From assembly GCA_021814475.1 (NCBI GenBank), contig JAKAIE010000031.1:1-35690 (forward strand): 35,690 nucleotides of DNA, given 5' to 3'. This document shows, one piece after another, positions 1 to 8,361 of this stretch. Made by a program: the position numbers and the translations under genes. Under the pieces are notes generated by a model. It ran no database searches. It was not told the origin of the DNA and saw only the letters and a program-made list of their open reading frames with translations. This DNA is from Nitrospirota bacterium. Lineage in GTDB: Bacteria > Nitrospirota > Thermodesulfovibrionia > Thermodesulfovibrionales > UBA6898. Positions within the stretch are counted from its first letter, which is position 1. The number at the start of each line of letters is the position of its first letter.

Positions 1-127
1 TTTCCGCAACAGAAACTATCTAGAAAATCATAATCAGAATCCTCGGGTGTTTTCATGGACCGCACCTGCAGAAAAGATTCTGACCAAAATAGCTAAATGT
101 AAAGAAGCGTTGGAGACACTACACTAG
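1..127 (+). CDS. IS630-family transposase, C-terminal fragment (runs off left edge)
   Basis: An open frame enters from the left edge (codons from position 2) and stops at TAG 125-127, giving 41 residues. It reads like the tail of IS630/Tc1-type DDE transposases: a segment HNQNPRVFSWTAPAEKILTK matches the family pattern of His-Asn, Pro, a Phe-x-Trp-Thr core, then an amphipathic helix with repeated Ile/Lys. The catalytic DDE residues lie outside the window, so whether the element is intact cannot be judged. No terminal inverted repeat could be identified in 128-188 because the other end is not visible. The local base composition is more AT-rich than the genes to the right. Confidence 0.7.
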   Translation, partial: FRNRNYLENHNQNPRVFSWTAPAEKILTKIAKCKEALETLH

Positions 128-188
128 ATACTGATTGATCTTGGTCTGTCATGTCTCCCTTTCACGTCATTTTATTCCTGAAATTCAG

Positions 189-1406
189 TCAGTAGGCCCA
201 GTAGGGCCCGCTGCCGAGCAAGGATGTGCGGCCATCAAATCCCACATAGATCGTCCTCCCGAAGAAGAACGGCATGCCCCAGTCAAAGTTGCGCGGCTGG
301 AATCCGCCTATGTCCGGGAAAACGAGATTGGACGATTTAAGCAGGCTCTCAAAATTGCCGATATCGAAATTCACTGTGCCATTCGGAGAACCCGAATACC
401 CCGCAGTCGTTGCCGTAAGGTGCGCGGTTGAGGAAGGGCAGAACCAGGCCGAGTTGGGAGACGGACACTGCGTCAGCAGTGCGGTATCGGGTGGCCCGAA
501 AAATAATCCGTTGGAACCGCTGTCGATAAATGCAGTATAGGTCCTCCCTCCAAAGGTCGTGATGAAGTTCCCCTGCCGGTCAGCCGCATATGCCGCCACT
601 GCAGATACGCCGTTGTTGGACCGGGTACCAATGCCGAATACCACGCTGCCGTCAACGAATGGCGCCCCTCCTGCAGCCACAGCCGGAAGATTAATGACCA
701 GCCCGTTATTATCCTGCGGCAGGAGCATGACGGGATTCTGGACCTGGGCGGAGAGAGGAACCGAAGTTCCGGAACAGGCTGCCCCGTTGCAGGTATAATA
801 GATCCCGTTGGCAGGGCTGTCAGCGCATGTCTGACCGCAGTCCTGTGCAAAAAAACCCACACCAAGGATACCGTTAAAGCCCGCATCCGAAGGCCTCAGG
901 TCGGCGTTTCCGCAGCCGGTGGGCAGGCTGGCGAACCCCGCATCGATCACCTGAACCGGCAGCTGGACGGCAGGTTCATTACCGAGTATGACACTAGCCC
1001 TCTGCACAGGCCCCCACTGGGAGGTGCCATCCCCGTACTGTACGCACTCGGCAACCGGATTGGAACCGATTGTTGCCTGCTCAAGGGGAACGTTCAGTGC
1101 CTGTTTGAATATGCGCAGGCCGTAACTCCCAGTATCCAGCAGGATATCGGAGATCGTCTGGCATTGAGTCGAACCGGGGGCGCAGATCGTTACGGACACA
1201 CACGCCTTGTTCGGATATGAATTTGCCGAACAGAGAGCGCCGTTCACCGAGAGGGAGAGCACATTGTCCGCAGATGAAGGAGGCGGAGGGTTGCTGTTCG
1301 ACGATGATCCACTCCCCCCTCCTCCGCAGCCGATAAGCAAGCCCATAAACAGCCCCATAAGCAAGCCGATTCTCAACGCGACCGGCAGCAGCCTACCTGA
1401 CATCAT
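189..1406 (-). CDS. DUF3443 lipoprotein with pepsin-like aspartic protease motifs
   Basis: About 405 residues. The N-terminus is a lipoprotein signal: basic start, hydrophobic stretch rich in Leu/Gly/Met, then lipobox LLIGC near residue 28, followed by a Gly/Ser/Asn/Pro-rich linker of about 20 residues. The body matches my memory of DUF3443 proteins (common in Burkholderia relatives). It carries DTGSYGLRIF near residue 92, YGDGT near 125, GILGVGF near 180 and DSGSNGLFF near 297. Order and spacing mirror pepsin-type proteases (first Asp-Thr-Gly, Tyr flap, hydrophobic-Gly motif, second Asp-Ser-Gly). Several Cys pairs fit an exported disulfide-bonded protein. The start overlaps the end of the upstream DUF2844 gene (stop at 1393), so the two are translationally coupled; GTG at 1409 is an alternative start. 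Protease activity is inference. Confidence 0.8.
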   Translation of the reverse strand: MMSGRLLPVALRIGLLMGLFMGLLIGCGGGGSGSSSNSNPPPPSSADNVLSLSVNGALCSANSYPNKACVSVTICAPGSTQCQTISDILLDTGSYGLRIFKQALNVPLEQATIGSNPVAECVQYGDGTSQWGPVQRASVILGNEPAVQLPVQVIDAGFASLPTGCGNADLRPSDAGFNGILGVGFFAQDCGQTCADSPANGIYYTCNGAACSGTSVPLSAQVQNPVMLLPQDNNGLVINLPAVAAGGAPFVDGSVVFGIGTRSNNGVSAVAAYAADRQGNFITTFGGRTYTAFIDSGSNGLFFGPPDTALLTQCPSPNSAWFCPSSTAHLTATTAGYSGSPNGTVNFDIGNFESLLKSSNLVFPDIGGFQPRNFDWGMPFFFGRTIYVGFDGRTSLLGSGPYWAY

Positions 1407-1863
1407 CACTGCTCACCCCCGGAGGGAAAAGGGCCGGGACATATGCCCTGCCCTGCAGATTCCTCATATGACCCCATTTTTCCACGACTACCTGATCCGT
1501 CCTTACCTGGAAGCGCCTGCGTCCGTGAACACGACGCTTCAGTTTCAGGGCATTCTCGTAGTCACCTGCATACGTGCCTAGGAGCTTCGTCAGATCCGGA
1601 TGAATCAATCCGTCCCACCCGAGACCGAATACAATGCCGGAAGGGGAGACATACTCGCGCACGGTTACAGAACCGGACTGAATCTCGTGAACGGTAAACC
1701 CTGCGTGCGACGTCACGGTACGCTGATGAGCCGCAAGGGCCAGCCGGTCTTTCTCCACTGTATCCACACTGCCGCCAAGCGTTGCGGATGCCTCACCGAC
1801 CAGTATCGAAAGACAGATCAGCCCGAGACAGCACACAGTCAGATACATTTTTCTCGTCCGCAT
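1393..1863 (-). CDS. DUF2844 secreted protein
   Basis: About 156 residues from the preferred start. It has a Sec signal peptide (hydrophobic LTVCCLGLICLSILV ending near VGEASA), then a mature domain with HAGFTVHEIQSGSVTVREYVS and GIVFGLGWDGLIHPDL, typical of the DUF2844 family as I know it. The reading frame is open from 1887, but ATG at 1863 has GAGGG about 8 bases upstream and is the better start. It overlaps the start of the DUF3443 gene by about 14 bases; DUF2844 and DUF3443 are a recurrent pair in proteobacteria. Function is unknown. The neighbour suggests an exported partner, substrate or chaperone of the DUF3443 protein, which is inference only. Confidence 0.78.
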   Translation of the reverse strand: MRTRKMYLTVCCLGLICLSILVGEASATLGGSVDTVEKDRLALAAHQRTVTSHAGFTVHEIQSGSVTVREYVSPSGIVFGLGWDGLIHPDLTKLLGTYAGDYENALKLKRRVHGRRRFQVRTDQVVVEKWGHMRNLQGRAYVPALFPPGVSSDDVR

Positions 1864-1939
1864 TCCAGACACCCTCGCAATCATCATATAGATTTATATA
1901 GTACACCGTAAGATGCCGGCGTGCATCAGAATATTCGCA

Positions 1940-2110
1940 TCACTGAGCGACGCAGCGTTTCCCGTTCCCCTGAAAAACTACTTCTGTTCTTTCACCACGC
2001 CGCTCACTCCCCGGTCTGGCCCCGTCGCCGTACGTTCCGGCATGCGCATTGCCGATCGCAAAGCCGCCTATCAAAACACTAAAGACAACTGCTCCCATCA
2101 GTTTTTTCAC
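1940..2110 (-). CDS. small exported protein, unknown
   Basis: A 56-residue frame starting at GTG 2110. A GGAGG motif lies about 5 bases upstream of that GTG, which is why it is preferred over the longer frame opening at 2179. The product has a convincing signal peptide: VKKLMGAVVFSVLIGGFAI with cleavage likely after NAHA. The mature part is only about 32 residues, Gly/Arg-rich, with a single Cys near the end. I recognise no family. It lies upstream of the DUF2844 gene on the same strand (gap about 75 bases) and could share its transcript. Confidence 0.45.
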   Translation of the reverse strand: MKKLMGAVVFSVLIGGFAIGNAHAGTYGDGARPGSERRGERTEVVFQGNGKRCVAQ

Positions 2111-2317
2111 GACTGCCTCCATTACGGCTATTTCAGAACATACGATCCGAATCGTTTCCGCAACCGTGCTTCGCCTCACTTCATGCCGATGTAGACGATC
2201 GGAAAAGGCAGATGGTTACAGGAGACCAAAACCGAATTCACCCTGCTCATATCCTCTTCATATTTTCATCACACTTTCCTAGTAAAATTTTTAGAGCGGA
2301 ACAGGGAAGAGGAGGAT

Positions 2318-2416
2318 ATGTACGTATTATCGAACGGGACTCTGTCGGAAAAGACTGCCAGCGGCACCGAATGTATTTTTTCAATTACTGCATCCTGCAA
2401 GCGCGTAAAGAAATAA
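2318..2416 (+). CDS. small ORF (32 aa) with strong RBS before histidine kinase
   Basis: ATG at 2318 follows a near-ideal Shine-Dalgarno (GAGGAGGAT then ATG). The frame runs 32 codons to TAA 2414-2416, 22 bases before the histidine kinase start. The peptide has two Cys separated by nine residues (GTECIFSITASCKRVKK at the C-terminus) and a basic tail; no signal peptide and no recognised family. It could be a real small protein or a leader peptide coupled to the kinase. The strong RBS is the main evidence; coding status is unproven. Confidence 0.4.
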   Translation: MYVLSNGTLSEKTASGTECIFSITASCKRVKK

Positions 2417-2438
2417 TGAGGGGGACACAAACAGACTG

Positions 2439-3581
2439 ATGAAACGCCTGCATCCCCCCTTCTCCCCCCTGTTGCACTGGTCGAAACCGGCACTGCTCCT
2501 CTCAGGCTTTTTCCTGACTCTGTTCATCGGCTTCTTCGACTACATCACAGGGTACGAAATCGGCTTCTCCGCTTTTTACCTCGTCCCGCTCTTCTTTGTG
2601 ACCTGGTTCGCCGGTGGCAAGGCGGGAATCGCGATATCCTTTCTCAACCTTCTGACTCTGTCCGCGGCCGATTATTTCTCCGGAAAGGTCTTCTCTCACA
2701 ATCTCATTGAGCTCTGGAATGCCTTTCTGCTCCTGTCGTTCTATCTCACAGTTGCCTACCTGCTCAATCGTCTGCATGAGGAGTTCAACCGGAGGGAATC
2801 GCTTATCCGCGACCTGGAATCCACGCGGGACACGTTGAAACAGAGGAGCGAGCAGCTGATAAAGTCCAATGCCGACCTTGAACAGTTTGCCTACATTGCC
2901 GCACATGACCTCAGGTCTCCTCTAATCGTCATCGAGGGGTATCTCAGACGCCTCCAGAAGAAATACGGTGGCAATCTCGATGCCGACGCAGGCGGGATGA
3001 TCGGACAGATACGTGAGAGCACCCTGAAGATGCATCTGCTTATCGATGATTTACTGACATACGCACGTATGGGCACAACGAATCCGGTCTTCGAAATGGT
3101 GAACTTCAATGCCGTGTTTAAGTCTGTCTTGCTGAGTTTAACCTCAGATATTGAAGAGGCCCGGGCTCGCGTGGATGCGGATTCCCTTCCGACGGTGCCT
3201 GCAGACCGTACACAGGCGAGTCAGCTTTTTCAAAATCTGATCGGTAATGCCATAAAATTCAGAGGTACGGAACCGTCGCGGGTGCAGATCGCGGCCAGGG
3301 AAGAAGGAGATGAATGGATATTTTCGGTGAGGGATAACGGCATCGGTATTGAAAGCGGGGACAGGGAATCCATTTTTACAATGTTTCAGCGCGGACACAC
3401 ACCCAAAAGATATCCCGGCACGGGCATAGGACTGGCGATATGCAAGCGCATCACTGAGCGGCACGGAGGCAGAATATGGGTCGAATCCGAACCGGGGGAA
3501 GGCGCTACTTTTTTTGTCGCCTTACCAAAATCACAGCCGCGCGGGAATGAGGAACCTGATGCAGGGCATAGTCCGCTCTGA
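2439..3581 (+). CDS. membrane sensor histidine kinase
   Basis: 380 residues. The N-terminus has about four hydrophobic membrane segments between residues 17 and 110 with no large periplasmic loop, so sensing is probably within the membrane. A short coiled coil (115-148) leads to a HisKA domain with FAYIAAHDLRSPL, phospho-acceptor His156. The ATPase domain has the N-box (NLIGNAIKF, Asn270), G1 box DNGIGI (299-304), F-box near FTMFQR and G2 box GTGIGL (327-332). The H-box/F-box style resembles bacteriophytochrome-type kinases. No response regulator lies next to it, so it is an orphan. The nearest RBS (GAGGGGG, 2418-2424) sits 14 bases upstream, longer than usual, and the ATG overlaps the stop of a 7-codon frame. 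Confidence 0.9.
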   Translation: MKRLHPPFSPLLHWSKPALLLSGFFLTLFIGFFDYITGYEIGFSAFYLVPLFFVTWFAGGKAGIAISFLNLLTLSAADYFSGKVFSHNLIELWNAFLLLSFYLTVAYLLNRLHEEFNRRESLIRDLESTRDTLKQRSEQLIKSNADLEQFAYIAAHDLRSPLIVIEGYLRRLQKKYGGNLDADAGGMIGQIRESTLKMHLLIDDLLTYARMGTTNPVFEMVNFNAVFKSVLLSLTSDIEEARARVDADSLPTVPADRTQASQLFQNLIGNAIKFRGTEPSRVQIAAREEGDEWIFSVRDNGIGIESGDRESIFTMFQRGHTPKRYPGTGIGLAICKRITERHGGRIWVESEPGEGATFFVALPKSQPRGNEEPDAGHSPL

Positions 3582-3771
3582 AGGCGCCTACTTGTCACTA
3601 TCGTTGATTCCCATCACCCGAAACAACTGCGCTGACCAGGCTGTCGTCCTCAGGAGCCTCATGAACCTCGCTCATCCCGTTCCGATTCTCCGCCCTTCTG
3701 CTATTAAAGACGATCCAGGTCGCCCGCCGGTTACACGGGCGCCGGGGTCATCCGCACCCCTGGCAACCCCA

Positions 3772-4887
3772 TCACAACGTCCGTTTGAAGGTAGCAATGG
3801 AGACTGCCATCATTATCGTGGTAAAGATCGCCAGATATGCAATGTCGCCCAGGATACCGCCGATCCCGGCTCCCTTGAATAGAATCGTCTTGAAGGCGTC
3901 CACCGCGTATGCTTCGGGATTCACGAGGGCAAAGGATTTCAGCCACCCGGGCAGACTTGCGACCGGATAGACCGCTCCGCTGGGGAAGAAGAGTATCACA
4001 TTGAGAAATCCGCTCAATATACCGACGATTCTCGGGTGACCTATGCGCCCCAGGATCACGAACATAAGGCTCAAAAGACAGAGCGTGGTCAGGATAATAA
4101 CCACAAAAAGGGGCAGTGCCTGCCCGGCCACTGTCGTGAAGGAAATCCCCGTGATGAGAACGCTCACTGTCAATATCACCAGCGCGATAATCGTGGTGAT
4201 AGAAAGTCCGCTTATAATGAGCCCGCCCACGATATGCGACTTCGACAGAGGCGTAAGGAGATAGCTTTCATCGATTCCGAGAAAACGGTCCATCACGAGA
4301 TTGAACGCCCCGGTGGTAAGCGTGCCCAGGAAGATGGCCATAATGACCACGCCGGGTACGAGGGACTGGTAGTAATCGACCTTGGCGTAAAGATTGATAT
4401 CACGGAGGAGCACGGTATTGGTCTTTTCCCGTATGGGAACATAGTCCGACTGTATCGAAAGCAGAGCCGCATTCAGAAAATTCCGAATCGTCTCGGACGA
4501 AATGCTGTCGGTATTGTCGAGAAAGAGACCCACCTCCGGCCTTCCCTCCAGTGCCACCCTCCGGCTGAAATCCGGCGGGATGATGAAGGCCGCCTTATAG
4601 TCTCCCGCCTTCACCCCTCCGACCGCCTGCCTTTCATCTTTCAGGCAGATGAGCGAGAACGTCTGCGGACCCGCCTGAACAGCGCGTAGATTGTCCATGA
4701 CCCTTGTTGCATACGGGCCGGCATCCTGATTCACGACCGCCACCCGGAGACCTGTCAATTTTCCCTGAAACGAATTGCCCAGGATCAAAAGGTATATGAT
4801 CGGCATGAGAATGCTCATCCCGAGCACAACCGGATTGCGTTTAAACTTTTTCAGGTCCCTTTCTACAACCGCAAGAAGTCTTATCAT
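3772..4887 (-). CDS. ABC-2 type transporter permease
   Basis: 371 residues. Topology matches type-2 ABC exporters with a large extracytoplasmic domain (YhhJ/YbhS-like): one membrane helix at about residues 20-38, a soluble extracytoplasmic region about 45-170 (GLRVAVVNQDAGP onward), then five helices between about 177 and 365. The conserved C-terminal portion includes YPVASLPGWLKSFALVNP, a typical ABC-2 permease signature. Its ATG overlaps the stop of the ATPase gene by 4 bases (ATGA), and it is the last gene of a HlyD-ATPase-permease operon. Likely exports a drug or lipid-like substrate; the substrate is unknown. Confidence 0.9.
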   Translation of the reverse strand: MIRLLAVVERDLKKFKRNPVVLGMSILMPIIYLLILGNSFQGKLTGLRVAVVNQDAGPYATRVMDNLRAVQAGPQTFSLICLKDERQAVGGVKAGDYKAAFIIPPDFSRRVALEGRPEVGLFLDNTDSISSETIRNFLNAALLSIQSDYVPIREKTNTVLLRDINLYAKVDYYQSLVPGVVIMAIFLGTLTTGAFNLVMDRFLGIDESYLLTPLSKSHIVGGLIISGLSITTIIALVILTVSVLITGISFTTVAGQALPLFVVIILTTLCLLSLMFVILGRIGHPRIVGILSGFLNVILFFPSGAVYPVASLPGWLKSFALVNPEAYAVDAFKTILFKGAGIGGILGDIAYLAIFTTIMMAVSIATFKRTL

Positions 4888-5891
4888 CTGCCCAGCTTCT
4901 GAGGGATGCCCGCACCGACCAGAAAGCTGACCTTTCTGGCCTCTTCCTCCCTGATGGACTTCCCGGTATAGTGGATAAAGACATCCTCCAGGGACTGTTC
5001 ATGGACCGAGACCGAGACAATCTCGGCGCCAGCCGCTCTGACCCCGTCGATCAGTAGGGGAAGATTCATTGCGCCGTTATCGACATGTATCCTGAGGGAG
5101 TTCTCTTCCGGAGTCACCGCATGTACAAAAGGCATGTTCCCGAGAGCACTGAGCAGCCTCTCCGAAGAATCAACGACCAGGAGAGAAATGACGTCGTTGC
5201 CGGGAAGGCCGGCCTTCAGTTCGGCAGGACTTCCCATAACGACAATTCTCCCGGCGTCTATAATCGCCACCCTGTTGCAGAGGGATTCAGCCTCCTCCAT
5301 GTAATGGGTCGTCAGGAATATTGTCATCGAATCCCCCTCGATCAGTTTTCTTAGAAAATTCCAGACAACCCTTCTCGACTGCGGATCGAGTCCTATGGTG
5401 GGCTCGTCAAGAAAGAGAATCGAAGGTCTGTGGACAAGGACCCTTGCGATTTCGAGTCTTCTCCTCATGCCCCCCGAATAAGTTGCCACAAGGTCGTCCG
5501 CCCTCGCCGAAAGACCGACCGTGTCGAGCAGCAGCTTTATCCTCTCCCGTCTCTGCCGGCCTTGTATGCCGTAGAACCGTCCGTACAGATCCATGTTTTC
5601 ATACCCGGTCAGGTCCAGATCGCTCGTCATCGCCTGGGGTACCACACCGATCTGCCTCCTGACCTCTCCGGGCTCTTCCCTCACGTCGCAGCCAGAGACA
5701 AAGGCCTTCCCGCTCGTTGGCCTGAGAAGCGTATTGAGCATCCTGATAAGAGTCGTTTTCCCGGCGCCGTTGGGGCCCAGAAATCCGAAAAATTCTCCAC
5801 GGGCCACGTCGAAGCTCACGTGCTCCACCGCAGTGACAGGGCCGAACTTCTTGGTTAGTTCCGTTACGGTAATCGCTTTCTCGCTGTCCAT
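4884..5891 (-). CDS. ABC transporter ATP-binding protein (drug-export type)
   Basis: 335 residues. One nucleotide-binding domain with Walker A GPNGAGKT (39-46), Q-loop Gln86, signature YSGGM (138-142), Walker B ILFLDEP (158-164) and switch His196 (TTHYMEEAE). The C-terminal about 100 residues form the extension seen in DrrA/YbhF-type exporters (VSVHEQSLEDVFIHYTGK). It starts 19 bases after the HlyD gene stop and overlaps the permease start by 4 bases, so the three subunits are co-translated. It energises the adjacent permease in the inner membrane. Confidence 0.92.
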   Translation of the reverse strand: MDSEKAITVTELTKKFGPVTAVEHVSFDVARGEFFGFLGPNGAGKTTLIRMLNTLLRPTSGKAFVSGCDVREEPGEVRRQIGVVPQAMTSDLDLTGYENMDLYGRFYGIQGRQRRERIKLLLDTVGLSARADDLVATYSGGMRRRLEIARVLVHRPSILFLDEPTIGLDPQSRRVVWNFLRKLIEGDSMTIFLTTHYMEEAESLCNRVAIIDAGRIVVMGSPAELKAGLPGNDVISLLVVDSSERLLSALGNMPFVHAVTPEENSLRIHVDNGAMNLPLLIDGVRAAGAEIVSVSVHEQSLEDVFIHYTGKSIREEEARKVSFLVGAGIPQKLGR

Positions 5892-5910
5892 GACTGATGC
5901 CCGGAACCCT

Positions 5911-6960
5911 TCAGGTCTTCACCGGGATAGAGACATCCACGGTCATCCCCGGCTTCAATAATCCCCCTGTGTCATCCATCCTGACCTTAACACGGAATGT
6001 CTTGATGTCTTCCCGACCCCGGACCACATCACGCTGAGTCGCAAACTCCGCGTATCGGCCTATCTCGGCAATCCGCCCCTTGAACGTTCTGCCGGGCAGA
6101 CCCTGAACGGTCACAAAGGCCTCGCTGTTCAGCGTTATACCTCCGATCTTCGTTTCGTCGATATCGACCCGCGCATACAGACTTCCGAGATCGACCACGG
6201 TGAGGATCGTCACCCCCGGGGCAACAGTCTCTCCGCTATCAAGCGTCTTATAAATAACGGTACCCGTCACCGTCGTCTTTATAATTGTATCATCGAGCTT
6301 GGATCGATAATATGAAAGGTTCGCCTCTGCCTGCCGAAGCCCTGCCTTTGATGAGCCCAACTGTCCCAGCGCGACTTTCAGCTGGGCAGTTGCGGCATCT
6401 TTTCTGGCCCCCGAGGCGCTCAGCTTTTCTTTCGCAGACTGGAACGAAGCGATATTTGCGTCACGCGTGGTCACGGCCTGATCGCGTGATTCTCTCGATA
6501 TATAACCCTTTTCGAACAGTTTCGAGGCCCTGCCGGCCTCTCTCTCGGATTCCCGCATCTGTGCACGGGCCTTCTCTGCATCTGCCGCAGCGCTCTTCAT
6601 GTCCCCTTCAGCGCTCAGGATATTGGCCCGCGCAGTCTCGGCAGCTGCGTCGGCAGTCCCGATGTCAGTCCTCGCCTTCTCGACCTCCGCGGCGGCCTGC
6701 TCCACCAACGCCACCACATCGGCGCTATCGAGATTGACGAGCACCTGTCCCTCCGTGACAGTATCACCCTCGCTGCAGCAGATCTTCGCAATTCTGCCCG
6801 CTGCCTTCGGAGCGAAATTTACTTCTCTGCCCTCGATAATTCCCGTAACGCGGATAGGGCGCACCGCAGCTGTTCTGGTGAAAACGTATATAGCCAGAAC
6901 CGAGACTATCAAGACGAGTACGAACAGCGCGACAGTCACCCGCTTCGACAACCTTTTCAT
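5911..6960 (-). CDS. HlyD-family periplasmic adaptor (membrane fusion protein)
   Basis: 349 residues. It has a single N-terminal membrane anchor (about residues 9-30), then a first biotinyl-lipoyl half (FAPKAAGRIAKICCSEGDTV), a long Ala/Glu/Lys-rich coiled-coil hairpin (about 83-210), the second lipoyl half (IIKTTVTGTVIYKTLDSGE) and a beta-barrel region (LGSLYARVDIDETKIGGI). This is the YbhG/HlyD-like adaptor that bridges an ABC exporter to an outer-membrane channel. RBS AAGGAG lies about 6 bases before ATG 6960. First gene of the efflux operon, with promoter and candidate operator immediately upstream. No TolC-like gene is in the window. Confidence 0.92.
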   Translation of the reverse strand: MKRLSKRVTVALFVLVLIVSVLAIYVFTRTAAVRPIRVTGIIEGREVNFAPKAAGRIAKICCSEGDTVTEGQVLVNLDSADVVALVEQAAAEVEKARTDIGTADAAAETARANILSAEGDMKSAAADAEKARAQMRESEREAGRASKLFEKGYISRESRDQAVTTRDANIASFQSAKEKLSASGARKDAATAQLKVALGQLGSSKAGLRQAEANLSYYRSKLDDTIIKTTVTGTVIYKTLDSGETVAPGVTILTVVDLGSLYARVDIDETKIGGITLNSEAFVTVQGLPGRTFKGRIAEIGRYAEFATQRDVVRGREDIKTFRVKVRMDDTGGLLKPGMTVDVSIPVKT

Positions 6961-6976
6961 CCGGACTCTCCTTATG

Positions 6977-7025
6977 TTAGCGTGTACTTACATTAAATAT
7001 AGGACTCACCGCAGCGGATTGTCAA
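6977..7025 (-). promoter_or_regulatory. sigma70-type promoter and palindromic candidate operator of efflux operon
   Basis: On the minus strand, -35 TTGACA (7020-7025) and -10 TATATT (6996-7001) are separated by 18 bases. An imperfect 20-base palindrome (6977-6996, TTA..GT......AC..TAA) starts at the -10 and covers the expected transcription start, a usual position for a TetR-type repressor. No TetR gene is in the window, so the regulator is unidentified. Confidence 0.5.
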
Positions 7026-7167
7026 CAGACCGTCTCTCTTCAATCCGGAATGCGGCCCGGAACACGATATAGCCGACATGCGGGGCAGAGGCGGTCCTGC
7101 TCACACAGGGCAGAAGATCCGATCTGGGGACAGAGTCAGGCGGGGATATAAACCAGGAGGTCAAACA

Positions 7168-7198
7168 GTTCAGGGGCTCCGTGGAGGGGCCCCTGAAC
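7168..7198 (-). terminator. stem-loop downstream of the CsgG-like gene
   Basis: A perfect 10-bp inverted repeat (GTTCAGGGGC at 7168-7177, GCCCCTGAAC at 7189-7198) with an 11-base loop starts 16 bases after the CsgG-like stop. On the minus strand it is followed by only a weak T-rich stretch (TGTTTG), so it may be an imperfect intrinsic terminator or a 3'-end stabiliser. Confidence 0.5.
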
Positions 7199-7213
7199 CC
7201 GCAACTGACTGCG

Positions 7214-8212
7214 CTATTCCAGTTTCAGCAGGTCTCCGCGCTTCAGAGTGCTGTGACCGGAAACCAGATATCCGATCGAATATTTTTTCTCTACGTTCCG
7301 TACCTCTACAGTACCGAGCAGTTTTTCTTCCGCTCCGAGACTCAGTCCGGTATCAGGATCGACGAGCGACTCACCCACGGAATAGGCATAGAGCTTCAGG
7401 CCGGGATTGATATTCATGTCCTTCCCTATGTTGATATATATCTTTTTGCCTTCGATCTTGACCACCTTGGCCGAAAAAGGCACCTTTTCCATCGAGTCAA
7501 CGATAAATTTCACCGCGTCCTCGATCGCCTTTCTCGTAGCCTGCCCTATCGGGGTCTTTTTGAACGAATCCGCGCCGAAGTCCAGGTTGCCCCTCGATAC
7601 GCCGACGGCGATGCCGGAAGATTCTGCCTTGGCGGATGCGTTGTGGGAGGTGAGAACCTGACCGGTCGTCGAATCTATCAGCCTGATATCCACAGCCACA
7701 TGGGCGTTCGACGATCTGCCGCCGATCCTGAATCCCGCGATGCCGATGCCGGCTCCGCCGCCGGACTCCTCCTGCGAGAATTCAGACACAACACCCCGGA
7801 CTATGATCTGAGCGCCCAGGACCTGGCCGACCTTCGCAGCGGTCTCCTTCCTGATGACACCCGACTGTCCGAGTTCCTGCTCGCCAAGAACGTCCTGAAG
7901 GGCCTGGCGCTCGACTACAACGAAACGGCCGGTCTTGATGAGTGCGGTGGTCAACTGCTCCGCCATACCCTCACCGATGTTCCAGCTGCCCCAGGTGCCC
8001 TGGACCTTGTTATCGAACCTGGTTACCGCTATGCGCTTCTTCGGGCCGGTATAGGGCGGATAAACCGCCTCGGCAGGGGCCTCATCCTTTGTCACAGCCC
8101 TTTCGTCGTTTCCGCGCCCCTCGCCAGGAAACGGGTCGAACGCCAGCACCGGGAATGCGCTCGTCAGCACAAGGAGCACTCCCAGCAGATACGTAAACGC
8201 CTTTTTCATCAT
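7214..8212 (-). CDS. CsgG/FlgO-like outer-membrane-associated protein
   Basis: 332 residues with a Sec signal peptide (cleavage near PVLAFD). Residues about 57-200 match the CsgG family: KKRIAVTRFDNKVQ, then GMAEQLTTALIKTGRFVVVERQALQDVLGEQ and LGAQIIVRGVVSEF, and IRLIDSTTGQVLTSH. The C-terminal about 90 residues form a small beta-domain (AKVVKIEGKKIYINIG, then GTVEVRNVEKKYSIGYLVSG) like the C-terminal domain of FlgT. No lipobox, unlike curli CsgG. RBS GGGAGG is 5 bases before ATG 8212. It follows the FecR-LPP20 gene by 149 bases and has its own promoter. Likely an envelope assembly or secretion component of the neighbouring FlgP/FlgT-like set. Confidence 0.85.
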   Translation of the reverse strand: MMKKAFTYLLGVLLVLTSAFPVLAFDPFPGEGRGNDERAVTKDEAPAEAVYPPYTGPKKRIAVTRFDNKVQGTWGSWNIGEGMAEQLTTALIKTGRFVVVERQALQDVLGEQELGQSGVIRKETAAKVGQVLGAQIIVRGVVSEFSQEESGGGAGIGIAGFRIGGRSSNAHVAVDIRLIDSTTGQVLTSHNASAKAESSGIAVGVSRGNLDFGADSFKKTPIGQATRKAIEDAVKFIVDSMEKVPFSAKVVKIEGKKIYINIGKDMNINPGLKLYAYSVGESLVDPDTGLSLGAEEKLLGTVEVRNVEKKYSIGYLVSGHSTLKRGDLLKLE

Positions 8213-8238
8213 ATGAACCTCCCTTAAAAGTATAGTAA

Positions 8239-8267
8239 ATTATAAAAAAGCACTACTATTCTTGCAA
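8239..8267 (-). promoter_or_regulatory. strong sigma70-type promoter of the CsgG-like gene
   Basis: Minus strand: -35 TTGCAA (8262-8267), 17-base spacer, perfect -10 TATAAT (8239-8244). It lies 27 bases upstream of the CsgG-like ATG, leaving a short leader that contains the AAGGGAGG ribosome binding site. It allows this gene to be expressed separately from the upstream operon. Confidence 0.6.
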
Positions 8268-8361
8268 CCTCTGACAGCAGCCGCGACGATGACCGGACGA
8301 TTTTAGAATCACAAGCCACAGATTGTGTGACGCAGGACTGTTCTTATCGCGGCCTCAACTC

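Noticed and set aside
3721-3741. 6-bp GC-rich stem-loop between the histidine kinase and ABC permease genes
   Set aside because: Short stem, 9-base loop and no T-run on either strand, so not called as a terminator.
7181-8227. 348-codon plus-strand frame opposite the CsgG-like gene
   Set aside because: Shadow frame: no motifs, no RBS, and the minus strand carries signal peptide, promoter and family motifs.
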